NCBI RefSeq assembly: GCF_036017035.1
Contig: NZ_JAYXHS010000001.1
Coordinates: 1,302,001 to 1,366,000 of the forward strand
Direction: 5' to 3'
Origin: Viridibacterium silvisoli
GTDB taxonomy: Bacteria > Pseudomonadota > Gammaproteobacteria > Burkholderiales > Rhodocyclaceae
DNA length: 64,000 bases
This document shows, piece by piece, positions 43,920 through 52,087 of this stretch. The notes beneath the pieces are model-generated. The model did not search any database, was not told the DNA's origin, and saw only the letters and a program-made list of their open reading frames with translations. The position numbers and the translations under genes were made by a program. The stretch's first letter is position 1. Every line of letters begins with the position of its first letter.

Positions 43920-44423
43920 ATGCAAGCAGATACCTACATCGAGAACCGTACCTTTGACGAGATCCGGATTGGTGACAGCGCCAGTCTGGAGCGGCTCATC
44001 CGCATCGAAGACGTGCACCTGTTCGCGGCGCTGTCCGGAGACATCAACCCGGCGCACATGGACGAGGAATACGCGCAATCCACGCCGTTCGGCGGCGTCA
44101 TCGCGCATGGCATGTTCGCGGGCGCTCTCGTGTCCAATGTGCTGGGCATGCAGCTGCCCGGCCCCGGCACGATCTACATCAGCCAGGAACTGAAATTCCG
44201 CCGCCCGGTGCGCATCGGCGACACGCTGACCGTGACCCTGACCTGCAGTGAACGCAACGAGGAGAAGAAGCGCTTGCGTTTCGACTGCGTGCTCAAGAAC
44301 CAGGCAGGCGAGCTGGTCGTCAAGGGTGAGGCCGAAGTCATGGCGCCGACCGTCAAGGTACGCCGGCCACGGCCACACGTGCCCGCCATCACGCTGGATG
44401 GCAAGCCGCTGCAGCCGGGCTGA
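43920..44423 (+). CDS. MaoC-like enoyl-CoA hydratase
   Basis: The 167-residue hot-dog-fold protein has the hydratase motif SGDINPAHMDEEYA (catalytic Asp and His) followed by GGVIAHGMFAGALVSNVLG, as in PhaJ-type (R)-specific enoyl-CoA hydratases. The N-terminal ENRTFDEIRIGDSASLER resembles the hydratase half of MaoC-phosphotransacetylase fusions; here it stands alone. It would link fatty-acid oxidation to hydroxyacyl-CoA pools, for example for polyhydroxyalkanoates. The ATG at 43920 is 97 bases after the restored exporter stop. Confidence 0.9.
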   Translation: MQADTYIENRTFDEIRIGDSASLERLIRIEDVHLFAALSGDINPAHMDEEYAQSTPFGGVIAHGMFAGALVSNVLGMQLPGPGTIYISQELKFRRPVRIGDTLTVTLTCSERNEEKKRLRFDCVLKNQAGELVVKGEAEVMAPTVKVRRPRPHVPAITLDGKPLQPG

Positions 44424-44473
44424 GCCGGCTCGGCAAGGCTCGTGCCCTGCTTGCGGGATAATGAAGCCCCCGC

Positions 44474-45271
44474 ATGATCACGAAACCTGTAGTGAGCGAC
44501 TTCCTTCCCGACTACTTCCACGGCAGCCCGGCCTTCGCTGCAATCGCGCCCCTGGCGCAGGGCCTCGCCTGGCGTGACTGGCCGGAGGCAGCGCGCTACT
44601 ACTCCGATCTCAATACGCTCGGTGCGCCGCTGCGTTTCGTGCAGGACAGCCCGGCCCAATCCTACGAGTTGTACATCGGCGAGACCGCTCAAGTGCCGAC
44701 GCGCCACGCGCTGTGGCACGACTATTTCAACGCGCTGGTGTGGTGCCGTTTTCCGCAGACGAAATCGCAGCTCAATGCCCTGCACCGCGCGCATTGGGAC
44801 GCGGCCGGCCCGGCCGTGCAGCGCACGCCCGTGCGCGACGGCCTGACCCTGCTCGACGAGAGCGGCGCGCTGGTGATCTGCGACGATGCATCGCTGCTGG
44901 ACCTGCTGCGCGAGATGAACTGGCCTGAGCTGTTCGTGGCACAGCGTGCGCGTGTCGTGCGGCACATGCGCGTCATCGTCTTCGGCCATGGCCTGCTGGA
45001 GAAATTCCTGCACCCCTACGTCGGCATGACGGCCAAGGCCTTGCTGATGCCGGCCAGCGCCGAGGTCGTGCGCATGCCCTTGATGGCGTTGTGTGCATGG
45101 GCCGATGCACATCTGGCGGCGCAGCTACACAGCAGCGGCCAGCTGGTTTCTGCCGATCTGTGCCCGCTACCGATACTCGGCGTGCCGGGTTGGTGGCCGG
45201 CCAACGAAGAGCCTGCCTTCTACGATAACGAGCAGTATTTCCGTCGCCAGCGACGACGTCGGCCCAAATGA
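44474..45271 (+). CDS. DUF3025 family protein, copy 2
   Basis: The 265-residue protein is a paralogue of the DUF3025 protein at 37881, sharing almost all conserved segments (GETAQVPTRHALWHDYFNAL, VRDGLTLLDESGALVICDD, FGHGLLEKFLHPYVGMTAKA, PILGVPGWW). N- and C-termini differ most. It follows the MaoC gene by 50 bases and is closed by a terminator. Function is unknown. Two copies within 7 kb suggest an older segmental duplication or diverged roles. Confidence 0.88.
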   Translation: MITKPVVSDFLPDYFHGSPAFAAIAPLAQGLAWRDWPEAARYYSDLNTLGAPLRFVQDSPAQSYELYIGETAQVPTRHALWHDYFNALVWCRFPQTKSQLNALHRAHWDAAGPAVQRTPVRDGLTLLDESGALVICDDASLLDLLREMNWPELFVAQRARVVRHMRVIVFGHGLLEKFLHPYVGMTAKALLMPASAEVVRMPLMALCAWADAHLAAQLHSSGQLVSADLCPLPILGVPGWWPANEEPAFYDNEQYFRRQRRRRPK

Positions 45272-45299
45272 AAAAGCCCCCGACCTGCGGGGGCTCTTT
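45270..45299. terminator. Bidirectional terminator between DUF3025 copy 2 and PL10 lyase
   Basis: An AGCCCCCG/CGGGGGCT stem with an ACCTG loop has an A-run before and CTTT after it, so it can end both converging transcripts. Confidence 0.8.
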
Positions 45300-45316
45300 C
45301 ATGGCCGAGGATTTCC

Positions 45317-47065
45317 TCAGGGGCGCGGGTGACTGGCGCTCCAGCTCGTGAAGCTGGTCAGCATCGCTTGCGCCACGCTGTTGTATTGCGAGTAGCCCGT
45401 CAGGCGCTCTGCCGACACCGCCGTCGTCGAGCCGAAGATCAGGCCATACACGCTGCTGGCGGCGCCGTGGCGATCCGCGAAGTCACCGAACAGCATGCGG
45501 GCACGACTGCTCAGGTTCGCAGCCGTCGGGTCATACACGGACAGGTCGTAGAAGCGCGCCCACGAGTTCTTGCTGCTGTCGCTGGAGAGCACGCCGCTGC
45601 TCCATACCTTGCCGGTGATCTGCGTGGCCTTGAAGAAGTCGGTGGCGGCGTAGACCGCGGTGACCATCGCCGTGTCCGGATTCGGCAGGGCCATCAGGTA
45701 GGAGGTGATCTTGGCGCTCTCCTGCGAGGTCAGCGAAGCCATCTCGTAGGCGCGCGCCGGCGTGGGCTTGAGCGTGAACACATCGTGCTGCTGGCCCCAG
45801 ACGGTTTTCTTGCCGTTGATGACGACCTGGTTGGCGAGGAACCAGGTGACGCCATTGCCGGCAGCAGAAGCAGCCTTGTTGCGCAGTGTCGAATCGACGA
45901 AGGCGAAGTCCGTGTTGGAACTGGTGCCGATCTCGCGCAGCAGCTTCATGATGTTGAGCATGGCATCGTCATTGAGCGTGACGGCGTCGTTGTAGCCGCT
46001 GCCGGAGACCGGGTAGTTCTGCGGCCAGCCGTAGTTCGGGTACTGCGCGTTGATCATCGCGTTGATGCCCTTGACGATGGAGGCCTGGAAGGCTGCGCGG
46101 TCGGTACTCTGCGCGGTCTGCACCTTGGCGAGATAGCGGATCTCGGTGGTGGTGGCCTTGTTGTCGAAGGTGCCGACGTACATCCAGTCAGTGCTGCCGG
46201 AGGCCGAGGGGTCGATATTGCTGCCGATCCAGGATTGGCCTTTGGCGCGCACGACGCCGGTACGCAGCATGTTCTTGCCCCAGGCCCCGGATGGCACCTG
46301 GAAGCTGACGATCTCGCGGGCGATGGCCAGCGCGTTGCTGGAGGCGTAGTACGACGCGGCTTCCGACAGAGGCATGGTGTCGGGGCCCGCCTTGTCCGAG
46401 CCGCGTGCGGAAGGTACCGAAGACAGGCCTGAACGCTCGGCCTTCAGTGCTGCCTTGTCGGCAGCGCGCGCAGCGTTGGAGTTGCTCAGGTAGGTCGTGA
46501 AAGCGCTCTTGAGCGAACCGGCCTCGGTGTCGATGCGGGTCTGCGTCAGGGGCGAGGTCTCCGTGTTCTTGCGGATGTAGTCCGTGCAGGTGGTGACACA
46601 GGCACCATCATTGGTTGCCACCGAACTGCTGCTTGCGCTGCTGGCAACGGAGCTGCTGGATGAAGACTTGCTCGATGACGAGCTGGCAACCGAGCTTGCG
46701 ACGCTGGAAGAGGAAGACGACTTGCTGGAGGAGCTGCTTGCGACCGAACTCGAAGAGGAAGTTGCCACGCTGCTCGAACTGGACGAGCTGGTCGTGCCGG
46801 CATACGAGCACCAGGCAGAAGTCGTGAAGGTATTGGACGGGAAGTTGCTCGACGAGCACACCACGCTAGTGGTGAACGTGCCGTACACGAAGCTGCCGGA
46901 CTTACCCAGCGCGACCGAACGTGTGCCGCTGAACGAACAGCTTGCGCCAGTGTTCTGCGCGCACTTGGTGTAGCCCGATGGCGCGTCGGACGCGGCCTGC
47001 GCGAATGGCGCGGCAATGGTGGTGGCGATCGCCAGCGCGGCGCTGGCGATGATCTGGACCTTCAT
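45317..47065 (-). CDS. Pectate lyase, PL10 family, with N-terminal Cys-rich module
   Basis: The 582-residue secreted enzyme has a signal peptide (ending FAQAA), a Cys-rich module (about 25-90: GYTKCAQNTGASCSFSG, FVYGTFTTSVVCS, SAWCSYAG), and a long Ser/Ala/Lys linker. The PL10 catalytic domain follows (ASYYASSNALAIAREIVSFQ, GAWGKNM, TEIRYLAKV, NAQYPNYGWPQNYP, YNDAVTLNDDAM, WARFYDLSVYDP). PL10 enzymes attack polygalacturonate with calcium. The module is placed N-terminally, whereas PL1 lyases in this window carry it C-terminally. The ATG at 47065 has GGAGACAGTC upstream, the leader shared with PL1 genes. Confidence 0.94.
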   Translation of the reverse strand: MKVQIIASAALAIATTIAAPFAQAASDAPSGYTKCAQNTGASCSFSGTRSVALGKSGSFVYGTFTTSVVCSSSNFPSNTFTTSAWCSYAGTTSSSSSSSVATSSSSSVASSSSSKSSSSSSVASSVASSSSSKSSSSSSVASSASSSSVATNDGACVTTCTDYIRKNTETSPLTQTRIDTEAGSLKSAFTTYLSNSNAARAADKAALKAERSGLSSVPSARGSDKAGPDTMPLSEAASYYASSNALAIAREIVSFQVPSGAWGKNMLRTGVVRAKGQSWIGSNIDPSASGSTDWMYVGTFDNKATTTEIRYLAKVQTAQSTDRAAFQASIVKGINAMINAQYPNYGWPQNYPVSGSGYNDAVTLNDDAMLNIMKLLREIGTSSNTDFAFVDSTLRNKAASAAGNGVTWFLANQVVINGKKTVWGQQHDVFTLKPTPARAYEMASLTSQESAKITSYLMALPNPDTAMVTAVYAATDFFKATQITGKVWSSGVLSSDSSKNSWARFYDLSVYDPTAANLSSRARMLFGDFADRHGAASSVYGLIFGSTTAVSAERLTGYSQYNSVAQAMLTSFTSWSASHPRP

Positions 47066-47400
47066 GACTGTCTCCTTGAATTTTTCTGGCGAGCGCAGGG
47101 CCTTCACTGGGCGCACGCTTTTTCCGGGATCGATGGCCGTGCTTGAGATCCCGCAGCGCTCGATCGGCCCCGATTGTATTTTCAGCGAACTTAATGAGCC
47201 AGCCGCAACGCAGCATGTCCTGCGCGCGCGGGCCGTGTGTCATGAAACAGTCAGGCTCCCGGCAGCAAGCGTGTAACGCAAGCGCCCGAAGATTCCGGCG
47301 GCGATCGATCGTCAATCGCTGTCCGACGCCTCGTCACCACCGGCAGGCAAGGCAGGCGCGGACACATACAACGACACCACGAAAACTTGCGGAGAGTTAC
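47066..47400. promoter_or_regulatory. Divergent region between PL10 lyase and glycerophosphodiesterase
   Basis: No gene is seen in these 335 bases. Both neighbouring genes start here in opposite directions. The AT-richer part near 47170-47200 (GATTGTATTTTCAGCGAACT) is the likely promoter zone, but no convincing operator was found and the AAATGTCATT motif of the PL1 genes is absent. Confidence 0.5.
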
Positions 47401-48432
47401 ATGCACCCAATCCTTGACCGGCCCGTGACCTGGGCTATCGGCCTGACCCTGGCGCTTTGCGCGGCCACCGCCACGGCAGCGACGCCGGATACGCTCAATG
47501 GCGCAGCCCCCATCATCGTTGCGCATCGCGGCGCCAGCGGCTATCTGCCGGAACACACCCTGGCCGGCTACGAGCTGGCGATCAGGATGGGCACCGACTA
47601 CATCGAGCCCGACCTGCAGCTGACCAAGGATGGCTACCTCGTCGCCATGCACGACACCACGCTCAACCGTACGACCAATGTCGAGACGGTGCTTGGCACG
47701 CGTAACGGTGGCTATCTCGTCTCCAACTACACGCTGGCCGAGATCAAGCAGCTGACGGTGGAGCCGACGGGGACGGGCAAGACCAGCTATGCCGGTTTCA
47801 CGCCGTCCTATCCCGACGCGTTCAAGGTGCCGACCTTCGACGAGGTGATCCAGCTGGCGCAAGCGCAGAGCGCGCTGGTGGGGCGCACTGTCGGCATCTA
47901 CCCGGAAGCCAAGATTGCCGATCCGCTGATGGAAGACAAGATCCTCTCTACCCTCGTGGCATACGGCTATGGCAGCAGCAGCGACAAGGTCATCATCCAG
48001 TCCTTCAGCCTCGATACGCTCAAGAGCATCCGCGCCAAGCAGGACGCGCTCGGCCTGTCGATGAGCGAGGTGTTCCTTGGCAACTCCGCCGCCAGCTCGT
48101 TCGCTGATATCGCAAAGTACGTCAACGGTATCGGTCCATCGATCAGCAGCGGTGGCGCCAACGCGGTGACCGATGCCTACATCGATGCCGCGCATGCTGC
48201 AAACCTGTTCGTGCATGGCTATACCTTCGCCGATGCCAATCCGTTGACGGCGGATGCGCAGTACGACAAGTACTTCGGCTGGGGCATGGACGGCGTGTTC
48301 AGCAACTACGCCGACCTTGCCGTGGCCTCGCGCAATGAATTCATTGCGGCCGTGCCGGAGCCTGCGACCTACGCGATGTTGCTGGCCGGCTTCGGCATCC
48401 TGGGCGTCGGCATGCGCCGTCGCGTGCGCTGA
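47401..48432 (+). CDS. Secreted glycerophosphodiester phosphodiesterase with PEP-CTERM tail
   Basis: The 343-residue protein has a signal peptide and a GDPD TIM barrel: IVAHRGASGYLPEHTLAGYE (catalytic His, Arg), DYIEPDLQLTKDGYLVAMHD (metal Glu, Asp, second His), VGIYPEAKI and a late WGMDGVFSNY. It hydrolyses glycerophosphodiesters to glycerol-3-phosphate. Unusually, it ends with a PEP-CTERM sorting signal (VPEPATYAMLLAGFGILG then MRRRVR), so it is probably processed by exosortase and kept at the cell surface or in the matrix. The start ATG at 47401 follows GGAGAGTTAC. Confidence 0.9.
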   Translation: MHPILDRPVTWAIGLTLALCAATATAATPDTLNGAAPIIVAHRGASGYLPEHTLAGYELAIRMGTDYIEPDLQLTKDGYLVAMHDTTLNRTTNVETVLGTRNGGYLVSNYTLAEIKQLTVEPTGTGKTSYAGFTPSYPDAFKVPTFDEVIQLAQAQSALVGRTVGIYPEAKIADPLMEDKILSTLVAYGYGSSSDKVIIQSFSLDTLKSIRAKQDALGLSMSEVFLGNSAASSFADIAKYVNGIGPSISSGGANAVTDAYIDAAHAANLFVHGYTFADANPLTADAQYDKYFGWGMDGVFSNYADLAVASRNEFIAAVPEPATYAMLLAGFGILGVGMRRRVR

Positions 48433-48527
48433 GCTTCGCGGTAGAAGCGCCCGTAGCAAGACAAGCGTGCCGGCCCCGCGCCGGCACCTGTTCCTCAGCC
48501 TGCCGTCAGCATGACGGCAGCAGCCCG

Positions 48528-49142
48528 CTAGCGGATCGACACCTCGACCCGTCGGTTGCGTGGCTCAAAGGTATTGTCGGGCGTCTGGATCAGCAGGTTG
48601 CGCTTGCCGTGCGACTCGACGGAGATGGCGCTCGCGTTCAGGCCCCTCGACTTCAATAGTTCGACCACTGCATTGGCGCGGCTCAGCGCCAGCTGTTCGT
48701 TGTACTCGGCCGTCATGATCGTGTCGGTATGGCCGATCACCGAAATGTCGATGGAGCTGCGGCTGGTGGCGTCGGCAATGATGCGCGGGATCTGCGCCTG
48801 CGACTCGCTGGTCAGCGTGGTGCCGGTGGTGAAGTACAGCAGATAGTTCACGGGCAGTTTCGGGCGCGCGGCAATGGTCGTGCTGAAGTCCTTGTCGAGC
48901 TGCACCTGCGGTGGCGGCACGGCGATGGCCCGGCCATCGGTGCTTGCAGCCTGGCCTGCCTTGTCCAGCACCTGTTCGCCGTTCGCACCCGTGACGATGA
49001 CCTTGCCGACCGTGCCATCCGGGCTGGGCAACAGTAAGACGTAGGACTTCGGCGTGCTGGCACAGCCTGCGAGCCACAGCAGGGCCAACGCCATCGCCAG
49101 CCCTTGCACCGTGCGCAGCAGCCACGCGGGTCGGGCCGCCAT
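48528..49142 (-). CDS. OmpA-family lipoprotein
   Basis: The 204-residue protein has a lipobox (LLWLAGC) at the N-terminus and an OmpA/Pal peptidoglycan-binding domain at the C-terminus (YLLYFTTGTTLTSESQAQI, DISVIGHTDTIMTAEYNEQL, LSRANAVVELLKSRG, RNRRVEVSIR). It would anchor to a membrane and bind peptidoglycan. Its ATG overlaps the stop of the FecR-domain gene by one base, and that pair is divergent from the CHASE2 cyclase. FecR/OmpA-lipoprotein/CHASE2-cyclase sets recur in betaproteobacteria, so an envelope sensing role with the cyclase is inferred. Confidence 0.9.
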   Translation of the reverse strand: MAARPAWLLRTVQGLAMALALLWLAGCASTPKSYVLLLPSPDGTVGKVIVTGANGEQVLDKAGQAASTDGRAIAVPPPQVQLDKDFSTTIAARPKLPVNYLLYFTTGTTLTSESQAQIPRIIADATSRSSIDISVIGHTDTIMTAEYNEQLALSRANAVVELLKSRGLNASAISVESHGKRNLLIQTPDNTFEPRNRRVEVSIR

Positions 49143-49591
49143 CAGTCCTCCACCTTGACCAGGAACTGCGTGCCGCGCACCCCGATCACCCCCGTCGGCG
49201 TGGCGATGCTGACGGCATCAGGTTTGAGTTTGGCGATCACGCCGGAGACGTAGTTGAGGCTGCCCTTGCTCAGCTTGCTGCCGAGCTTGAGCTTGCCCTG
49301 CGCAGGGGCATAGAGATACTCGTCGACCGAGAATGTGGTGTCCGCGCCGAAGGACATGACAGTCTCATCCTTGAAGGTGACACCCATGCTGCTCTTGCCG
49401 CCGGTCTGCAGCAGGCTGCCCTGGTACACGGGCGTGCCGACTTCAGCCTTGACCCTGGCGCCGGCGGTGGTGATCGAAGCTTCGCCGGCAACCGTCTTGA
49501 CGTAGCCGATGGGCTGGTCCTGTGCCCGGGCGCCCAGCGTCGCGAACAGTGCGAAAACCAGCACGAGCATGTTTACAAGCGGCGTTTTCAT
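49142..49591 (-). CDS. Periplasmic FecR-domain protein
   Basis: The 149-residue protein consists of a signal peptide (ending GARAQ) and a FecR domain: IGYVKTVAGEASITTAG, VYQGSLLQTGGKSSMGVTF, DETVMSFGADTTFSVDEY and SIATPTGVIGVRGTQF. There is no N-terminal sigma-regulator part, so it is not a classical FecR anti-sigma factor. Stand-alone FecR domains of this kind are periplasmic and are often encoded next to CHASE2 cyclases. It is translationally coupled with the OmpA-like lipoprotein. AAGGAAG precedes the ATG. Confidence 0.9.
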   Translation of the reverse strand: MKTPLVNMLVLVFALFATLGARAQDQPIGYVKTVAGEASITTAGARVKAEVGTPVYQGSLLQTGGKSSMGVTFKDETVMSFGADTTFSVDEYLYAPAQGKLKLGSKLSKGSLNYVSGVIAKLKPDAVSIATPTGVIGVRGTQFLVKVED

Positions 49592-49671
49592 GAGCGCTTC
49601 CTTCGCGACGACGCGGGCGCGGATCGCCTGCCGAGCACATTGTTTTCAGCATAGTCGGCCGTGTCGGGAAA

Positions 49672-49702
49672 TTGATTCGGCATTTCATATGACGCGTATA
49701 TA
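49672..49702 (+). promoter_or_regulatory. Possible promoter of the CHASE2 cyclase gene
   Basis: TTGATT at 49672-49677 and TATATA at 49697-49702 resemble -35 and -10 boxes with a 19-base spacer, about 90 bases before the GTG start. Spacing is slightly long; the AT-rich setting in GC-rich DNA supports it. Confidence 0.35.
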
Positions 49703-49791
49703 GCGGGAAGGATTGTCGCGCCTGGCGAAGCTGTCATGCTCCGGAAGCGGGCTCTGTCCAGCCCTCTTGCATGCGTGACGGAGGGAGGCGT

Positions 49792-51966
49792 GTGACTCGC
49801 TGGAACCTGAGCTGGTGGAGCGTGACACGCTCGCTGAAGCGTCTCGGCGTTCTGCTGCCCGTTGTGTCGGTGCTGCTGGGGCTGGCCCTGCTGATCATCG
49901 ACCCGCTACCGATGCAGACCCTGCGCAACAGTATGTTCGACCAGTACCAGCGCTGGTCGCCGCGCGAGTACGTCGATGCGCCGGTGCATATTGTCGATAT
50001 CGACGAGGAGACGCTGGCGCGCCTGGGCCAGTGGCCCTGGCCGCGTACGCGCCTTGCCGGTCTGGTCGAGCGCCTCAAGGCCGCAGGTGTGGCTGCCATC
50101 GGTTTCGATATTCTGCTGGCCGAGCCTGACCGCACCTCACCGCAACGCATGGCGCAGCTCTGGTCCTTGCCCGACGCCCTGCGCGCAGCGCTGCAAAAGT
50201 TTCCCGATCATGACCAGGTGCTGGCCGGGAGCCTCGCAGACGCACCGGCGGTGCTGGGCTTCGTGCTGCAAGGCGGGCGCGCACAGGCGGCCAGCGCCCG
50301 CACGGCGCTGCAGGTGCAAGCGTTTCGCTACATTCATGCCGGCGAACCGTCCGGGCGCAGCCTGCACACTTTCGATGGCGTGCTGACGGCGCGGCCCGAA
50401 CTGGAAGCAGTGGCAGCCGGCTATGGCGCCCTGAACTTCGTGGCAGACAGCGATGGCATCGTGCGCCGCGTGCCGCTGGTGCTGAGCCTGCACGGCGAGC
50501 CCGTCCCCACGCTGGTGGCCGAACTGCTGCGCGTGGCGCAGGGCGAGCGCAATTACTTCCTCAAGAGCGATGGCCACGCGATCGGGCTCGCCGAGGTGCG
50601 CATCGGCAACTTCCGGGTACCGACGACGGCCGCCGGCGAAGTATGGGTGCACTACGCCAGGGAGCAAGCCGGCCGCTACCTGCCTGCCTGGCAAGTGCTG
50701 CAGGGCGCCGTCCCCGACACCATGCTCGAGGGCAGCATCGTGCTCATCGGCAGCTCGGCGCAGGGGCTGATGGACCTGCGCTTCAGCCCGCTCGGCAAGA
50801 TCATGCCGGGGGTCGAGGCGCATGCCCAGGCGCTGGAGCAGATCCTGTCCGGGCAGACCCTGCAGCGGCCGAACTGGGCTGGCAGCGTGGAGCTGATCGC
50901 CATCGTCATCGGCGGGCTGGCGATTGCCTGGCTGTCCGTCAGCAGCCGTGCCGTAATTGCCGCAGGCACCACGGCGCTCGCGCTGCTCCTGCTGCTGGCT
51001 GGCGGCTGGTACGCCTTCCGCACGCACGGCCTGCTCATCAACACGGTCACGCCCGCGCTGATCCTCATCGCGACTTTCGTGCTCGGCAGCCTGATGCACC
51101 ACTTCATCAGCGAACGCGAGCATCGCTGGATCAAGGGCGTGTTCTCGCGTTACGTCTCGCCGAATCGCGTCGAGTTCCTGGTCACGCATCCGGACGCGAT
51201 GACGCTGGGCGGCCAGCGCCAGGAGTGCAGCTTCGTGTTCACGGACCTGGCCGATTTCACGGCCCTGATGGAAAGCATCGATCCGCAGGAGGCGGTGGCG
51301 CTGCTGAACAATTATCTGGACGCAATGATCGCTATCGCGTTCCGCTACGAGGGCACGCTGGATCGCATCGTCGGCGACGCCGTGGCCATCATGTTCTCGG
51401 CACCGGTGCCGCAGGCCGACCATCGTGCGCGCGCGCTGGCCTGCGCGCTGGAGATGGATGCCTTCGCCGCAGGCTATGCCGCCCGCGTTGCCGGGCAGGG
51501 GATGGCTTTCGGCAAGACGCGCATCGGCATCCACTCCGGCGAGGTCATCGTCGGTAACTTCGGGGGCTCGACGATCTTCGACTACCGCGCGCTCGGCGAT
51601 GCGGTGAACACGGCATCGCGGCTGGAGAGCGTGAACAAGCAGCTCGGCACGACGATCTGCCTGTCGGCGGAGACACTCAGCGGTTGCCCGCAGGCCAGGG
51701 TGAGGCCCGTGGGGCGCCTTGTGCTCAAGGGCAAGCGCGCGCCGCTGCAGGTGCACGAGCCGATCACGCAGCGCTGTGTCGCGCGCTATGCGCCGACCGA
51801 GGACTACCTCGAGGCGTACCGCGCGATGAGCGAGGAGGCCGGGGGCGCTGCCGGCATGTTCAGCGCGCTGGCGCAGGCCTGGCCGGACGACCCGCTGGCG
51901 ACCCTGCATGCGCGCCGCCTTGCAGACGGCGAGCGTGGGGACCTGATGGTGATGGGAGCCAAGTAG
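49792..51966 (+). CDS. Class III adenylate/guanylate cyclase with CHASE2 sensor
   Basis: The 724-residue protein has an N-terminal membrane anchor, a large periplasmic CHASE2 domain (about 40-330: VHIVDIDEETLARLGQWPW, GFDILLAEPD, VPLVLSLHGEPVP, ARLRFS-like GLMDLRFSPLG), and further membrane segments (about 355-440). A cytoplasmic class III cyclase domain follows (FVFTDLADFTALM with metal Asp, TLDRIVGDAVAIMFSAP with second Asp, FDYRALGDAVNTASRLES). It should make cAMP or cGMP. The GTG at 49792 follows GGAGG at 7 bases; the ATG at 49771 has no such site. The next gene encodes a glutaminase with a cyclic-nucleotide-binding domain. Confidence 0.93.
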   Translation: MTRWNLSWWSVTRSLKRLGVLLPVVSVLLGLALLIIDPLPMQTLRNSMFDQYQRWSPREYVDAPVHIVDIDEETLARLGQWPWPRTRLAGLVERLKAAGVAAIGFDILLAEPDRTSPQRMAQLWSLPDALRAALQKFPDHDQVLAGSLADAPAVLGFVLQGGRAQAASARTALQVQAFRYIHAGEPSGRSLHTFDGVLTARPELEAVAAGYGALNFVADSDGIVRRVPLVLSLHGEPVPTLVAELLRVAQGERNYFLKSDGHAIGLAEVRIGNFRVPTTAAGEVWVHYAREQAGRYLPAWQVLQGAVPDTMLEGSIVLIGSSAQGLMDLRFSPLGKIMPGVEAHAQALEQILSGQTLQRPNWAGSVELIAIVIGGLAIAWLSVSSRAVIAAGTTALALLLLLAGGWYAFRTHGLLINTVTPALILIATFVLGSLMHHFISEREHRWIKGVFSRYVSPNRVEFLVTHPDAMTLGGQRQECSFVFTDLADFTALMESIDPQEAVALLNNYLDAMIAIAFRYEGTLDRIVGDAVAIMFSAPVPQADHRARALACALEMDAFAAGYAARVAGQGMAFGKTRIGIHSGEVIVGNFGGSTIFDYRALGDAVNTASRLESVNKQLGTTICLSAETLSGCPQARVRPVGRLVLKGKRAPLQVHEPITQRCVARYAPTEDYLEAYRAMSEEAGGAAGMFSALAQAWPDDPLATLHARRLADGERGDLMVMGAK

Positions 51967-52087
51967 GAGGCAGGCGCGGCTTCTTGCAGGAGCATGCCAT
52001 GCCCGCGACACCATGCCTTCAATCCAGCCGCTAGCATGAACTTTGCATAACCAATCCGCCGTTGCCTACCACCACCAGATCACGACC

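Noticed and set aside
42717..44423. A single long frame joining the exporter region with the MaoC gene
   Set aside because: The first part is the wrong frame of the MFS gene; only the part from ATG 43920 has MaoC homology.
48501..48519. TGCCGTCA-GCA-TGACGGCA hairpin as terminator after the glycerophosphodiesterase
   Set aside because: The stem is good but there is no T-run; it could be a chance dyad or a Rho-dependent end, so it was not listed as a terminator.
50137..52014. A 625-residue minus-strand open frame opposite the cyclase
   Set aside because: It mirrors the CHASE2/cyclase coding frame, is rich in Arg, His and Gln, and matches no family.
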